From Tubiluchus corallicola (taxonomy: Eukaryota > Priapulida > Priapulimorpha > Priapulimorphida > Tubiluchidae): a DNA stretch of 64,000 nt. Of the stretch, positions 51,940 to 63,320 are shown piece after piece. The DNA lies in contig JAQGDQ010000048.1 of NCBI GenBank assembly GCA_030141605.1, positions 124,001-188,000 on the forward strand. The letters run 5' to 3'. A model generated the notes under the pieces. That model was not told the origin of the DNA and searched no databases. It worked only from the letters and a program-made list of their open reading frames with translations. Numbering within the stretch: position 1 is the stretch's first letter; the number at the start of each line of letters is the position of its first letter. The position numbers and the translations under genes are program-made.

Positions 51940-52640
51940 TTCGAGTCCATAAACTAATACAATAAAATAAATAAAATTACTAAATTTATGATACTAAAAA
52001 TAGTCAATAGGGTGCGGAAGAGGCGCACAGAGCTATACTGCTTAAGTGCGTCTTACAAAGTGATACACAGTATTACAAAATGTTCTAAACAAAGTAATAT
52101 TAAACAACGCATAATACAAATACTGATTTAAATCCAAGGTATTTAAACGTTTCCGAAATAATTTGGCATTCATTGCTGTCCAAAAGATGTCCATTGCATG
52201 TTATGGTACGGAATTCCATACTACACGATTTGAGAAGAAATGACCAAAAGTAGTTTTGGAAACACATCTCATATATAATTTTAGAGGATGATTCCACCTC
52301 GTGTTATCGGCTAGTGCACGCCTAAAAACATGTCAGAGTCTAAATTCACTTCTTTGTGTATAATATTATAACACATGACTAAATCGTTTTTAGACGTCTT
52401 TCTTCAAGAGATTCTAAGCTAGTAGACTTAAGTGTCTCGGGTTAAGATACGTAGTTTAAATTGCATCTATAGAAAACTTTACGTTTGAAATATCTTTGGA
52501 CATTTCCAGCATATCTGTATCGCCATACTGGGATGTAGACCAAGCAGGGGAACAACATTGCCTAACTGGCCTGACTTATACCTTATAGGCCATAAGAAGT
52601 GCATTGCTATCCTTTTTTCGAATGTTCTAAATAATATATT
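51940..52640 (-). pseudogene. degenerate LINE 3' fragment
   Basis: On the minus strand, in shifting frames, one reads AWSTSQYGDTDMLE, then STSLESLEERRLKT, and then ADNTRWNHPLKLYMRC, HFFSNRVVWNSVP and FRKRLNTLDLNQYL. This order (LEKVQRR-, LEYRRLR-, HFFSNRVVDVWNSLP-, F-KRLD-like) is the tail of the ORF2 protein in many CR1/Jockey-type LINEs. Frameshifts and stops make it dead. Confidence 0.7.
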
Positions 52641-52856
52641 CACACTTCTACTAGCTTTTTTAGAAATTTAATGTACATATCTTTAAAGCAGCGCTGAAGG
52701 CATATTTGATGTTAAAGCTCAAATGATAGCTTTGTCCGCACCTATTTCAGTACACTGTATGCGATAGATGAAAAAATATCATTAACGAAGTGTAGCGTGC
52801 GAAAGTTTAGCGTGACGTCACTGGTATCTCGTGCTGATAGACAAACAGATAGAGGG

Positions 52857-53112
52857 ATGGATGGATGGATGGATGGATGGATGGATGGATGGATGGATGG
52901 ATGGATGGATGGATGGATGGATGGATGGATGGATGGATGGATGGATGGATGGAAGGACGGACGGACGGACGGACGGACGGACGGACGGACGGACGGATGG
53001 ATGGATGGGTGGATGCATGGATGGACTGACGGACGGACGGACGGACGGATGGTTGGATGGTTGGATGAATGGAAGGATGGATGGACGGACCGACAGATAG
53101 ACGAACGGACGG
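52857..53112. repeat. compound GGAT/GGAC tetranucleotide microsatellite
   Basis: About two dozen GGAT units change to about ten GGAC units, then mixed blocks. The WMDG and HPSI frames on the two strands are artefacts. Confidence 0.95.
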
Positions 53113-53426
53113 ACGGGTAGGCATTCAGACAGACAGATAGATGCTTTGCTTCTCGTTATAAGATACAATTTTTTTAAAAAAAGAAATTGGTTGTCAATAT
53201 GCAAAATTACTGAAAAAAATTATGTTACCATAAAAAGTACCTAATGTTAACAACTCCACAACGGGGTCAACGGGACATCACTTACCAAGACAAAATACAA
53301 AGACAAGGGAAAATGATAATTAATAGCCATTAATATAACGTCGTGGGAAAATACAGTCATTGTCAGCAGGCCTATCAAGATCATGTTTATTTTGTGGTAT
53401 TACGTAGGTTATCATTAGTCTCTTTT

Positions 53427-54065
53427 TTAACTTTTTTTAGAATTTTTCAATGTGGGTTCTTGCTTTTCACTAGATAGTTGGTTATTCCAAAGAGTTATTG
53501 TGGTTTTAACTATGCTATGGTTGTCATATTTGTTTTTAGTAGTAATTTGTTTAACATTGTTAGTCCTGTTGTTTTTCTCTATTGTTTGAAACAGGGGTAG
53601 TTTACTGCTTAAAAACGGTATACTAATATTATGCGTGTATTTGTAGAAGAAATCCATGGTGATTTTGTGAGCGACTAGATTATTGGTATTCTTAAATTTT
53701 CCTGATTGATTGGCTTGATTCATATTTTTGAGGGCGTTTTTGCTGACACCAGTAATGAGTCTCTGGGCACAATTTTGAGAAGTATTTATTTTGTTCAAAA
53801 CTTGCATTTTAGCATTATTGTATAAAATGCGAAGGTAGACCGAAGGTTTTGTTTCAGAGTAGGTTGTCCTTTAACTTGTCGAAAGTAACTAATGCTGATT
53901 GCCATCTTACAGATACTTTCCAGTATAAGATTCCATTTTAATTTGTTATCAACAATTGTTCCCAAGAAATTTGTGTTCGTAGTTTCAGTAATACATGAAG
54001 TTCTCCCGCTAATTTCAAATGTTTTGCTACGAGCATGTGTATATAAAATACTTTTTTGCACGCGT
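53427..54065 (-). pseudogene. degenerate LINE 3' fragment (reverse transcriptase C-terminal region)
   Basis: Minus-strand text NTNFLGTIVDNKLKWN and SICKMAISISYFRQ resembles the FLG-x-DxxLxW motif just after the LINE reverse transcriptase. QNCAQRLITGVSK and TLWNNQLSSEKQ follow in another frame. The frame breaks near 53800. It has no functional coding capacity. Confidence 0.65.
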
Positions 54066-54502
54066 TATACTTACAAGTATGATAAAATACATATATAAGC
54101 AGTTCGCTAAGGCAGAAGTTCACTAACGTTGGACTACAACCAGCAGGCCTATCCACTATCCAGTGCTGGTATCGCTACAATCGCTGTACATGTATTACGT
54201 TTATGTACATGTAAATTAACATACATCTACACGCGCACACATATGTCGCCTACTAAAAGTCAACGAAATGTACCTTATTTGCATCTTTCATCGATACTTT
54301 ATCCATGCATGGGCTCCAACAAGACCTAGCATGAGTTTCTGAGATAGTAAGGTGAATGTTTATGAACTTAATTGATAACCACTCACCTTATTGCTTAACA
54401 ATCATCTCTTTGCTTGTTGGCTGTTTGAAAAAGAACACTAATAAACTGCTTTTTGAACAAAAAACTTAATTAATATATACTTAAAAATGTTCCTCCTTCT
54501 TT

Positions 54503-54543
54503 CGTATGTTCGTTCGTTCGTTTATTCGTTCGTTCGTTCGTTC
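54503..54543. repeat. GTTC tetranucleotide run
   Basis: About nine imperfect GTTC units. Confidence 0.85.
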
Positions 54544-55390
54544 GCTTGTTTGTTTCTCATTAGAAATACCTTACATCTTCGACAATTCTTCATCATAGAG
54601 AGAGAAACGGCGGGAAACGGCGTCTAAACTGTCGATGTCAGTATTTCGACATTCCCATGCGGGGGTCATCATGCAGTCTATGTATTCAAACCTTAAGAAG
54701 TTTCTTCAGGTATCAGTCTTCCTGCCGAACATGCAATATACTACATGCAAATGTTCATTCTGCGTGCATTGCCTTAGTGCGTAATATATTAAAATCCACA
54801 ATGAAATCAACATAGATGGATATTTTTTTGTAAACATTAATTTTGAAATTCCGGACATCTGCGTATTCTCGTCCATGCCTCGACCATATTCAGCTATAAT
54901 TTATTGCCCATCCGTCTGCAGTATGCGATCAGTGTAAGTGTTTTCACTTCTTCACTTTATTTTCGAGTTTTAAGAGTAGAACAACAGACAGGCAGCCAGA
55001 TACAAATTACTGAACTTTATATACGATGTACAAATGAATGACAGCAAGGTCACTGGAGACGTAGCAGGCATCAAGAAGATTGAATTATAGGAAATCGAAC
55101 ACGTGGCAGGTGGGATTTCACTCTTTCTACACCAATTAAGCATTTAAGCTTGCTGTCTCGTTTAATCAGTTCCTACTTAATTAGCCGAATCATTATTGTT
55201 TACTAGAGGTAAAGGGATTAACTAAATATTCCAAAAGTAATTATTGTAATAACGCAGAAATAAATTAGTATAATGCATGATTAATTTAATGAAATTACAC
55301 CTGGGCCCGACTGGTGTTTACTATTATGCGTGACTGTTTGACTTAATTAAGTTCATTCACTTGTTACATGTACTGCTTCTGCTCCCTTCT

Positions 55391-55465
55391 CTGTCTCTCT
55401 CTCTCTCTCTCTCCTCTCTCTCACCCTCTCACCCTCCCTCCCACCCTCTCTCTCTCTCTCTCTCT

Positions 55466-55516
<51 letters not shown>
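55391..55516. repeat. CT microsatellite
   Basis: A long CT run with CCCTC interruptions, ending shortly before the 5'-truncated LINE at 55560. Confidence 0.95.
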
Positions 55517-55518
<2 letters not shown>

Positions 55519-55559
55519 CTTACACGTTTAAAGATAAATACATTACCTGGTAAGACAGG

Positions 55560-56880
55560 AGCATTGCTAGTAGGGGCATGGGATGAAAATAACAAGCCAG
55601 ACAATTTAAAAATTAGTAACGATGAAATATTGTTTGTTGAAGACAGCAAAATATTAGGCCTTACTGTTGATCGGAAATTAACATTTGCTAAACACGCGGG
55701 TAATGTTCATAAAAAGTTATGGTATAGATGGTTGAAAGTAAAAAACAATTGCAGTAAATATGCAGGTTTGCGACTTGCTACCATTGTAAATATTTAAAAA
55801 CTACTATTTTGCCGATTATGCTGTACGGTGCTATTGCATGGTTAAGTAAAAAACTTTCTGTATTTGAAGATATAATCTATGATATAATGAAAGTTGCTGC
55901 AGGGTCTGCTTTTAAACCAGATCGAACTAAATTGGAAATACGTTGTGGTCTTCCACCGTTAGACATTGAATTAAATGTAATTGTTGTTAAATCTTGTCTC
56001 AAGACGTTATGTCAGAGCGCTGATGATTTAATTAAACAAAAGATTCTGCGGCATGGTAGTGCACGTCTTACAGGAAGGCATATTTATAAAAATATTATGT
56101 ATACACATGCGCAGACTGTGAGACACAATTTGTCTGGAATGAAAACTTCCGTACTACAGATCTTGAAGAAGTTCCTGAAAATATGTTAGAGTATACTAAA
56201 CGTCAAATTATGGATTATGTTTCTTGTACCTGGTCAAATAAATATAGGCATGTTATGCAATTTCGAGGAGAAAATGTTGAAATACAGAATATAAAATGTA
56301 AAACCTTGAATTTGCCGCTTGGAAATAATGAAAGGAAAATAGAATCCATTGCCGTGTCTTTTTTAACTGGCCAGGGGAATTTTAACAGCTTTTTGTATAG
56401 ACTTAATCTGTGTGATACTAGTTTATGTCCATGTGGAGAAGAAGAGCAAACTCCTCAGCACATTTTATTCAGATGCAATAAAGTAGATAATACAAAAAGA
56501 ATGCGTTTCATAGAAATAGCTGATGCCAATTATACACGTAATATTATGCTTCAATCTGATAAAAATTTAATAATGGCTTTTACTAACCTGATCAGAGATA
56601 ATTTTATACTAAGTAATTGTTAATTTAGGCCCGCTCAAGTATACAAAAATAAATTATGTAGGTGTGTAAAGTTAATTTGTGTGTATAATACTTTTGAATC
56701 ATTTGAAATTAAATCTAATTTAAGTATAATATGTTATTCGTTGTACATACTGTGAAAGTAGTGAAACTGGAAATATTTAAAAGATTTGTTATACGAAAAT
56801 GTAAATTGTTGATCTGAGCCTGCAAAAAGAGGCACCTTTTTGTATATATGTTCATTTCTTTAATAAAGATTTATTATTAT
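55560..56880 (+). pseudogene. 5'-truncated LINE, broken by two frameshifts
   Basis: Three overlapping frames follow one another. The first has SKILGLTVDRKLTFAKH (to about 55797). The second has ILPIMLYGAIAWLSKKL and LEIRCGLPPLDIELN (to about 56189). The third ends with a Cys/His knuckle CDTSLCPCGEEE then HILFRC (to 56623). This is the usual end of a non-LTR retrotransposon polyprotein after the reverse transcriptase core. A ~240-base 3' tail ends AATAAAG and then a TTA repeat (56868-56890). There are few stops otherwise, so it may be fairly young. Confidence 0.8.
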
Positions 56881-57699
56881 TATTACTATTATATTATCTC
56901 CCCCCCCCCCTCTTTTCTCTCGCTCTCCCTCTCGGTCACAGTCACGTGGTTTTGTGTGGTTGTATGGTAACAATAGCTCTGATAAACCGTGTAAAAATGT
57001 TCACTTAGAAAGAAAGGAGATTAAAACAATTGTGATGTAATTGTGCGTCTTGTTATGGACAATTCGTCTGTGTTATGTTGGATAAGCTGTAAGTGGAACG
57101 CTTTTTAATTAATTGGGAAGAAAACAAGAATTTTGACTATTTGATCCAATGCAGCAGTACCATTCACTAACAGAAATCAGTAAAATCTAAGTGGTACTGG
57201 TATCGGTACCGCAATTTCTAGCCAAACAGGTGAGAGCAAGTTTGTTCTTACGCACAATGAGCTTAAGTCATCTCTCATCATCGTCATCATACGCCCATCA
57301 CGTCCATTGTAGACACTGGGCAGGCAGAATTCTAAAACAAACGAAATCTGATACGCCAGTGGCTTGTCAGCATCACTTCCGAGTAATGGGCTTAATTATT
57401 TTACTCAAAATCGGTTACAAGCACGAGTAGCTTTTACTTACCAACTGACTGTAATTCACGACTTTTACATAGAAAAGCAGTGTGTCAAGGCGAAGTTGCA
57501 GTTTATTGAATTGATACCGGCAACTGGATGCGTAGTTTATTGACGAACATCACAGTACAATATAAAATACAATGTACATAAAAAAATCACAAATCTCACA
57601 AAGCATCCCAACCCTTGCATATAATTTTCACATTGAAACAGTCGAGGTAAACAGTTTGTGATATTTACACGTTTACAAGAATAATATAATTACAATAAT

Positions 57700-58385
57700 G
57701 CGCTTTTGCTATTAATTGAATACGATTGTCTGTGACTAAGATTTTATTTTCCTTCTTTCAAAACAATCTCTAATATAATTGAAACTAAATTATTTACAAG
57801 TTCACATTTATTCATTTCATCAGAAATATGATTTTTTCCGGTACTGTGAGATTCGCAAAGTTTGGAAAAATTGCCTTGACACGAGAGAACAAGCTATGTC
57901 TTAAATCATTATAATAGTTACATTCAAGAATTAAATTCTTTTCGCCATCAATTTTTTGATCTGTACAAAAACAACATAATTGTTAAGGGGGATTATAGGT
58001 TTAGCGTGTCGGCCTTTTTCAATAAGGAAGCTGTGTGAGCTAATACGCAACTTTGTAAAGTTTGCTCTTTTAGCGAGATTTTTTATTAGCAACAAGTATC
58101 TTTCTTCTACGAACTGTTTTTAAACTTGGAATAAGTTCGTAACTTGTTCTTTTCGTTAACATTTTTACCAGTTTTGTGGTGACATTTTCCTTCCAGTAAT
58201 TTTCATAGTTAGTTTGAAGTTTGTTTTGATTTCGGTAAACTTATAAATTGTTTGAGCCTCTGTACTTTGAGCCCCCAAAATGTGCGAACCCTGTATGATT
58301 TAAAATGGCAAGATATCACTTTTATATTTTTATTTTAAAGATCTGAGCTTTCATCTGCCCAACTTGTTTGCAATATTTCTAACAG
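57700..58385 (-). pseudogene. degenerate LINE C-terminal fragment
   Basis: Minus-strand text at about 57985-58077 reads LAKRANFTKLRISSHSFLIE and then KGRHAKPIIP. The pattern R-x-S-x-H-x-L-x-IEKGRH-x-KP precedes the Cys/His knuckle in many invertebrate LINEs. Downstream frames are broken. Confidence 0.6.
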
Positions 58386-58389
58386 GATT

Positions 58390-58640
58390 ATGAACCACTA
58401 GATGTATGTTGACGATGCCTGTTTATTAGTGCATCAATGATTACGGCCGTTCAGCAGCTACGAGAGATATATAAATTGTGTGCTGCAAAGTATGTAACGA
58501 GGACCAACTTACGTCAAATAATTCAAATTTTATGAGAAATTTTACGTTTGGTAACATCAGATTAGATAATGTTCTTCGCATCTGTGATAATGAAAAATAC
58601 CTAGACATACCATTTCAAATGATTACCGACATGACCTAGA
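58390..58640 (+). pseudogene. LINE reverse transcriptase fragment with YVDD
   Basis: Plus-strand MYVDDACLLVHQ includes the YxDD catalytic box (58405-58416). It is followed, after a stop and frameshift, by ITAVQQLREIYKLCAAKY and NFTFGNIRLDNVLRICDNEK. It abuts the oppositely oriented fragment on its left. Confidence 0.6.
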
Positions 58641-59114
58641 CATCGTTAATCAAAGATCGTTATACAATTGACGTCTAACATAATGTTAATTATTTTCGTT
58701 GACTGCCCAATCAGGGTGCAAGTTATTTCACACACCCCTGCAGCAGGTACGTGCGGTACATTTAGCTACAGCTCCGTCTAACACCGTTATGAAAAATGCT
58801 CAACTTTTCATTAGTTAGCGGGAGAAATATTGGCCTTGTTCTAGATTTTATTATTGTCAATTCAAATTGCAAGTGAATTAGTGGAAATATATAGTCTAGT
58901 TTCGTTTATAGGAAGAAATGCACTTACGTCTATGAGTTCCTGATTAAACCATTTTGCAATCAAGACAATATGCAGTTTAGTTTAGTTTATGGCTTTGCAA
59001 GTTAGATAAAACAACTATTCGATTAACTTTAAATAAAGACAAAGCAAAATGTTTTCTTTTCTAGCCAGTTTTTATAAACCTCAATGAGATCTTCACAGTC
59101 AAAATTAATTCAAA

Positions 59115-59250
59115 TGTGAATGGAATGGAATGGAACAGTCAAGTTTATTCCATTTCCGCAGCCTGACAAACGGAAAAATACAAAACCTTAATAAATCTCG
59201 CAGACGAGCACATGACCAGTTAATATAGAAAAATACATTGTAAGCTTGAT
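59115..59250 (-). repeat. possible LINE 3'-end relic
   Basis: GAATG-type repeats, then TCAAGTTTATTCCATTTCCG. The AAGTTTATTC text recalls the end of the LINE relic at 43418. Short and weak. Confidence 0.3.
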
Positions 59251-59337
59251 GTTCGTATGTTTAAAGTCAAAAGAGACTTAGTATTTTTGTTGCTCATTTA
59301 TTGTAAAGCAAGGCTAACTGGCTCAGTTTCTTTATTA

Positions 59338-59366
59338 TATTTATATATATATATATATATATATAC
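59338..59366. repeat. TA microsatellite
   Basis: A pure TA run of about 28 bases. Confidence 0.9.
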
Positions 59367-60178
59367 AATAGTTATGTATGTTATATATAATATTATATAT
59401 GTCTCTGTATTTTGTAGTGCTTTGAAACTTCGTCTCTATATTCTGTTTAAATTGAAAAGTCATTTTGGCTAATTGAAGTGTTAATTTCATGTTAAAATAG
59501 CTGCTGCTTTACAAATTTGTGTTTATAAAAAAGAGCAATCAGGTTATCTGCTGATTAGACATTAGTTGTGACTGTCATGTTGTTTAGTTTAGTTTAGTTT
59601 AGCTTAGACAGTTGTTGTCCTGCGTGAGCTGTTGTCCCGAATGCTGCTGAGTGTGCTTACGTTGCAGCGGGGGGGGGGGGGGGTAGGGGGAGGGCGATAG
59701 ACCAATATGTTTGACGTCAATTGTCATGCAAACCAAATATAGAAAAATTCAGCTGCTCTTCTGTTGATGTTAAAATATATCTATTTAGTGCCTGTTGTAA
59801 TGCCTTCTATTGCATGGCTACCTGGTGGCATTCTAATAATTAAGAAATTTTAAAGCTCAAAGTTGCGAGCAATATTATTTTTCAAGTATGCGTATGATTA
59901 TAGTGCTCATGCAATGAGCATTGAAATTCGCAGTATATGTTTCGATGTATTATATAGGAAATGTGTATCCAGAATAATGAAGGAACTTGATTCCAGTGCG
60001 AATTTAATGTGCTAGGAAACTTCAGCAGCCAATGCATAATTGACCTCGCACATAAAACAGCAATGGTTACAAAATTTTTATGTTTATGTAAGTTTGTGCA
60101 ATTTGTTTGTATTAGTTTTTGTTTTTATAATGCTGTATGTTGCAAATATGTAAATTATAATACGAACTTAAGTTCTAG

Positions 60179-60196
60179 CCCCCCCCCCCCCGCCCG

Positions 60197-60227
<31 letters not shown>

Positions 60228-60228
60228 C
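60179..60228. repeat. poly(C) plus CT microsatellite
   Basis: A C run directly followed by a CT run. Poly(G) at 59669-59683 is nearby, a possible local pairing partner. Confidence 0.9.
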
Positions 60229-61078
60229 CGAGGAGAAACCATAGAGGGGAAACAACGCATTTATTGTTTAATAAAAAGACTTATACTAATAATAATCTAC
60301 TATTATATTAATATTCTTGGTATCTTAATATATATATATATATATAAGATTCGAGGCTACAGCTTCGACGAGGGCACCATTTGCGGCGATCTATATATCA
60401 AACGAAAGGTCTCGATCTAGTGTCGTCTCATTGGGGGATTATTTTTCGAATCGGGCCCACCGGGAGGAACGGGGGGCAAAAAACCTCCAAAAATGGCCAT
60501 TTTTCGGCCGTTTTTTGCAAAAGTTATACGGCTGAGATGTAGAGAACGGGAATGGGCCGAGGGTGGTGCTGGGTATGGATAGATAGCCCGTTCGGCGGTG
60601 GGTGTAGTAGGTATATTTAGAATTCCCGAGAGGGCCACGGCGCCCCGCAACGGGCGTTTTCCCGGACCCAACTCGCGATTTTTTCGAAATTTTGACCAAA
60701 CAGCCTGCGGAAAAACGTTCTAGCGTCGCCCAGTGGGACTCTCGGAAGGAGATATATAGCTCTTTACAAAGAGGAAGGACTGGGCTACACGATGATGTGG
60801 ACTATATGTTAGGGCAAGTCCACCGAGAGAAGTACCGACGAGTTAATTAGAGGTTCCATTTTCGGCAATTTTCGCTTAGAAAACTGTTGACGCAAAGGCA
60901 TTGTTGTGACGTCATCCATTGTACTCTGCTGTAATCTTATAACTTTAATTCAGCAAAAAGCTGCCTGCTACGGGTTTGCGTTAGTTAAACAAACAGTAGG
61001 CATGATGTTACGGGCTTTGTGTAATAAATGAGGACTAGGTAGGATGTTCGCGTGTTATTGATTATACGTGGTTTTTTA

Positions 61079-61107
61079 CGCAAAATCTTTTGCGGGGCCT
61101 TTGCTAT
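61079..61107 (+). other. internal Helitron-terminator-like hairpin, copy 2
   Basis: The same CGCAAAA-tc-TTTTGCG hairpin, GGGCCTTTG and CTAT as in copy 1, again just before the minisatellite. Confidence 0.65.
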
Positions 61108-61257
61108 TTATTATATTATAGCACATAGTTTCAACTTTGTGAAAAATGTTTGGAATGGTTTTGTTGTAATGCTGTGCTGTTGGTGCTTGTGCTATAGGTG
61201 TCGTCATCGTTGCCACCATCATCATCATCAACATCATGATCACCACGTGAGGTGGTG

Positions 61258-62070
61258 GATTTGATGTGGTGTGGTGGTGGTGTGCTTTGTGTGTTGTGCT
61301 ATGGATGGTGTGGTGGGGTGATAGGGTGTGTGGGGTGTGGTGTGGGTAGTGTGGTATGGAGTGGGTGGCGTGGTGTGTGGGTGGGTGTTGTGGTGCAGTG
61401 TGGGGTGATGTGGTGGAGTCGTATGGTGTGGGTGGTGTGGTGTGTGGGTGGTGCGGTGTGCTGCGGTGGTATGGTGTGATGCGGTGTGGTGTGATGTGGT
61501 GGAGTGGTATGGTGTGGGTGGTGTGGTGTGTAGGTGGGTGGGTGGTGTGGTGCAGTGTGGTGTTATGGTGTGGTGCTGTGCGGTGTGATGTGGTGGAGTC
61601 GTATGGTGTGGGTGGTGTGGTGTGGTGTGGTGTGTGGGTGGTGCGGTGTGCTGCAGTGGTATGGTGTGGTGCAGTGTGGTGTGATGTGTGGAGTATTATG
61701 GTGTGGGTGGTGTGGTGTGGTGGAGTGGGTAGTGCGGTGTGCTGCAGTGGTATGGTGTGGTGCGGTGTGGTGTGATGTGGTGGAGTGGTATGGTGTGAGT
61801 GGTGTGGTGTGTAGGTGGGTGGGTGGTGTGGTGCAGTGTGGTGTTATGGTGTGGTGCTGTGCGGTGTGATGTGGTGGAATATTATGGTGTGGGTGGTGTG
61901 GTGTGGTGCATGGGTGGTGCAGTGGTATGGTGTGGGTGGTGTGGTGTGTAGGTGGTATGATGTGGTGCGGTGCGGTGTGGTGGTATTGTGTGGTGCAGTG
62001 TGGTGCGATGAGGTGGAGTGGTATGGTGTGGTGCAGTGTGGTGTGATGGGGTGGAGTGGTGTGGTGTGGG
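61258..62070 (+). repeat. GT-rich minisatellite inside Helitron-like copy 2
   Basis: Same unit type as in copy 1 with a different order and number of blocks, about 50 bases shorter. The open frames in it on both strands are artefacts. Confidence 0.9.
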
Positions 62071-62117
62071 TTGTGTGTTGATTTGTGCACAAAATTCTTT
62101 TTGTGGGGTTTGGCTAG

Positions 62118-62146
62118 TAATAATAGTAATAATAATAATAATAATC
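62118..62146. repeat. AAT microsatellite interrupted by Helitron-like copy 2
   Basis: AAT units that continue those ending at 60295. Confidence 0.85.
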
Positions 62147-62564
62147 TCTCTCTCGCTCTGGAATGACAGTATCAAGACATTCCAAATTATTTCAAACCTA
62201 AAACAATCATAAAATAATTATCGCTTAGTACGTAGATCTATGAAATTCACACTCGTTTCCGTAGTGATTCGCAGTTCCCACGCAAATACTCACTTAATTA
62301 CTCTGTGGATGCACACATTCTAGATTCTGAGGCTATATTGTAATGATAACTACTATAAATCTATAACGCAATAATGAAAATGCACCTGCTTAAGACAACA
62401 TAAAGAGCGCCGCACGTATGATGTTAATTAATGCTAGTTACCCGTTGACCATGTTAACAAGCGTTGCGTTGCATCAAAGAATTATATTATAACAATGTCA
62501 ATACTCTTTCGATATTGGTAAGTTTGTTGATACAATTTGCAGTCTCTCTATTGAACAGGAAGTA

Positions 62565-62775
62565 GGGGTGTTCGAAGATTGCGGTGGAATAGGGTTCGGG
62601 TCGGGTTCGGGATCGAATAGGGATCAGTAGTCGGGATCGAGGTGCGAAACGCTGAATGAATTCAATTTCGTAATATTTCGGGTTTCGGGATGAAGCGCTC
62701 AGTATCGAGGCTTGAGACAGGACTGAATGTTCGGAAACTGAGTTCGGGGTTTGACGAAAGTTCGAGGTGTATGTG
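62565..62775. repeat. TCGGG-rich dispersed repeat
   Basis: GGTTCGGG and GGGATCGAGG motifs. The part GGACTGAA, then GTTCGGGGTTTGACGAAAG and GAGGT aligns by eye with about 4155-4215. Confidence 0.45.
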
Positions 62776-62850
62776 TACCTGATAATATGACTATCGTTTA
62801 TTGATGGTAAATTAAATTAGTGCTGACGGTTTAAATTAAATTAAATTAGA

Positions 62851-62925
62851 CCAAATGGTTTAGTCTATTGGTAACGCATCCGCTTTCCGTCTTGCAGGTC
62901 GTGAGTTCGATAGAGCTGCCGATTC
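62851..62925 (+). repeat. tRNA-derived SINE head or tRNA-like relic
   Basis: A-box-like TAGTCTATTGG (62861-62871) and B-box-like GAGTTCGATA (62903-62912) are spaced as in tRNA genes. The text between them matches the unit at 32810-32890. The acceptor stem is poor. Confidence 0.55.
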
Positions 62926-63088
62926 ATACCAAAGACTTTAAAAATGGTACCTGCTGTTGCTTTGCCTGGCGCGTGGTATTTAGGGTAAAAGTGGAATAAT
63001 AATAGTCTCTGTTATATAGTTGTAGGTTTACTATTTACAGTCGGCGAAATTTGTTAACCCAAAATCCGACTTTAAATAACGATTATTA

Positions 63089-63320
<232 letters not shown>

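Larger units (their letters stand above)
60296..62117 (+). mobile_element. Helitron-like non-autonomous element, copy 2
   Basis: Same structure and orientation as copy 1 (44922-46805). The 5' end is A|TCTACTATTATATTAAT. The 3' hairpin CACAAAA-ttct-TTTTGTG (62088-62105) is followed by GGGTTTGG, CTAG and a flanking T. The left flank ends in AATAATAA and the right flank starts TAATAATAG, so removing the element restores a continuous AAT repeat. This fixes both ends. No Rep/helicase is present. Base differences from copy 1 are scattered, and the minisatellite is shorter. Confidence 0.85.

Noticed and set aside
51930-51960. AAGATTCGAG next to a TA repeat as a third Helitron-like 5' end
   Set aside because: Only about 10 bases match and the TCTA start and downstream body are absent.
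52797-53204. WMDG/HPSI repeat proteins
   Set aside because: GGAT/GGAC microsatellite read in three frames.
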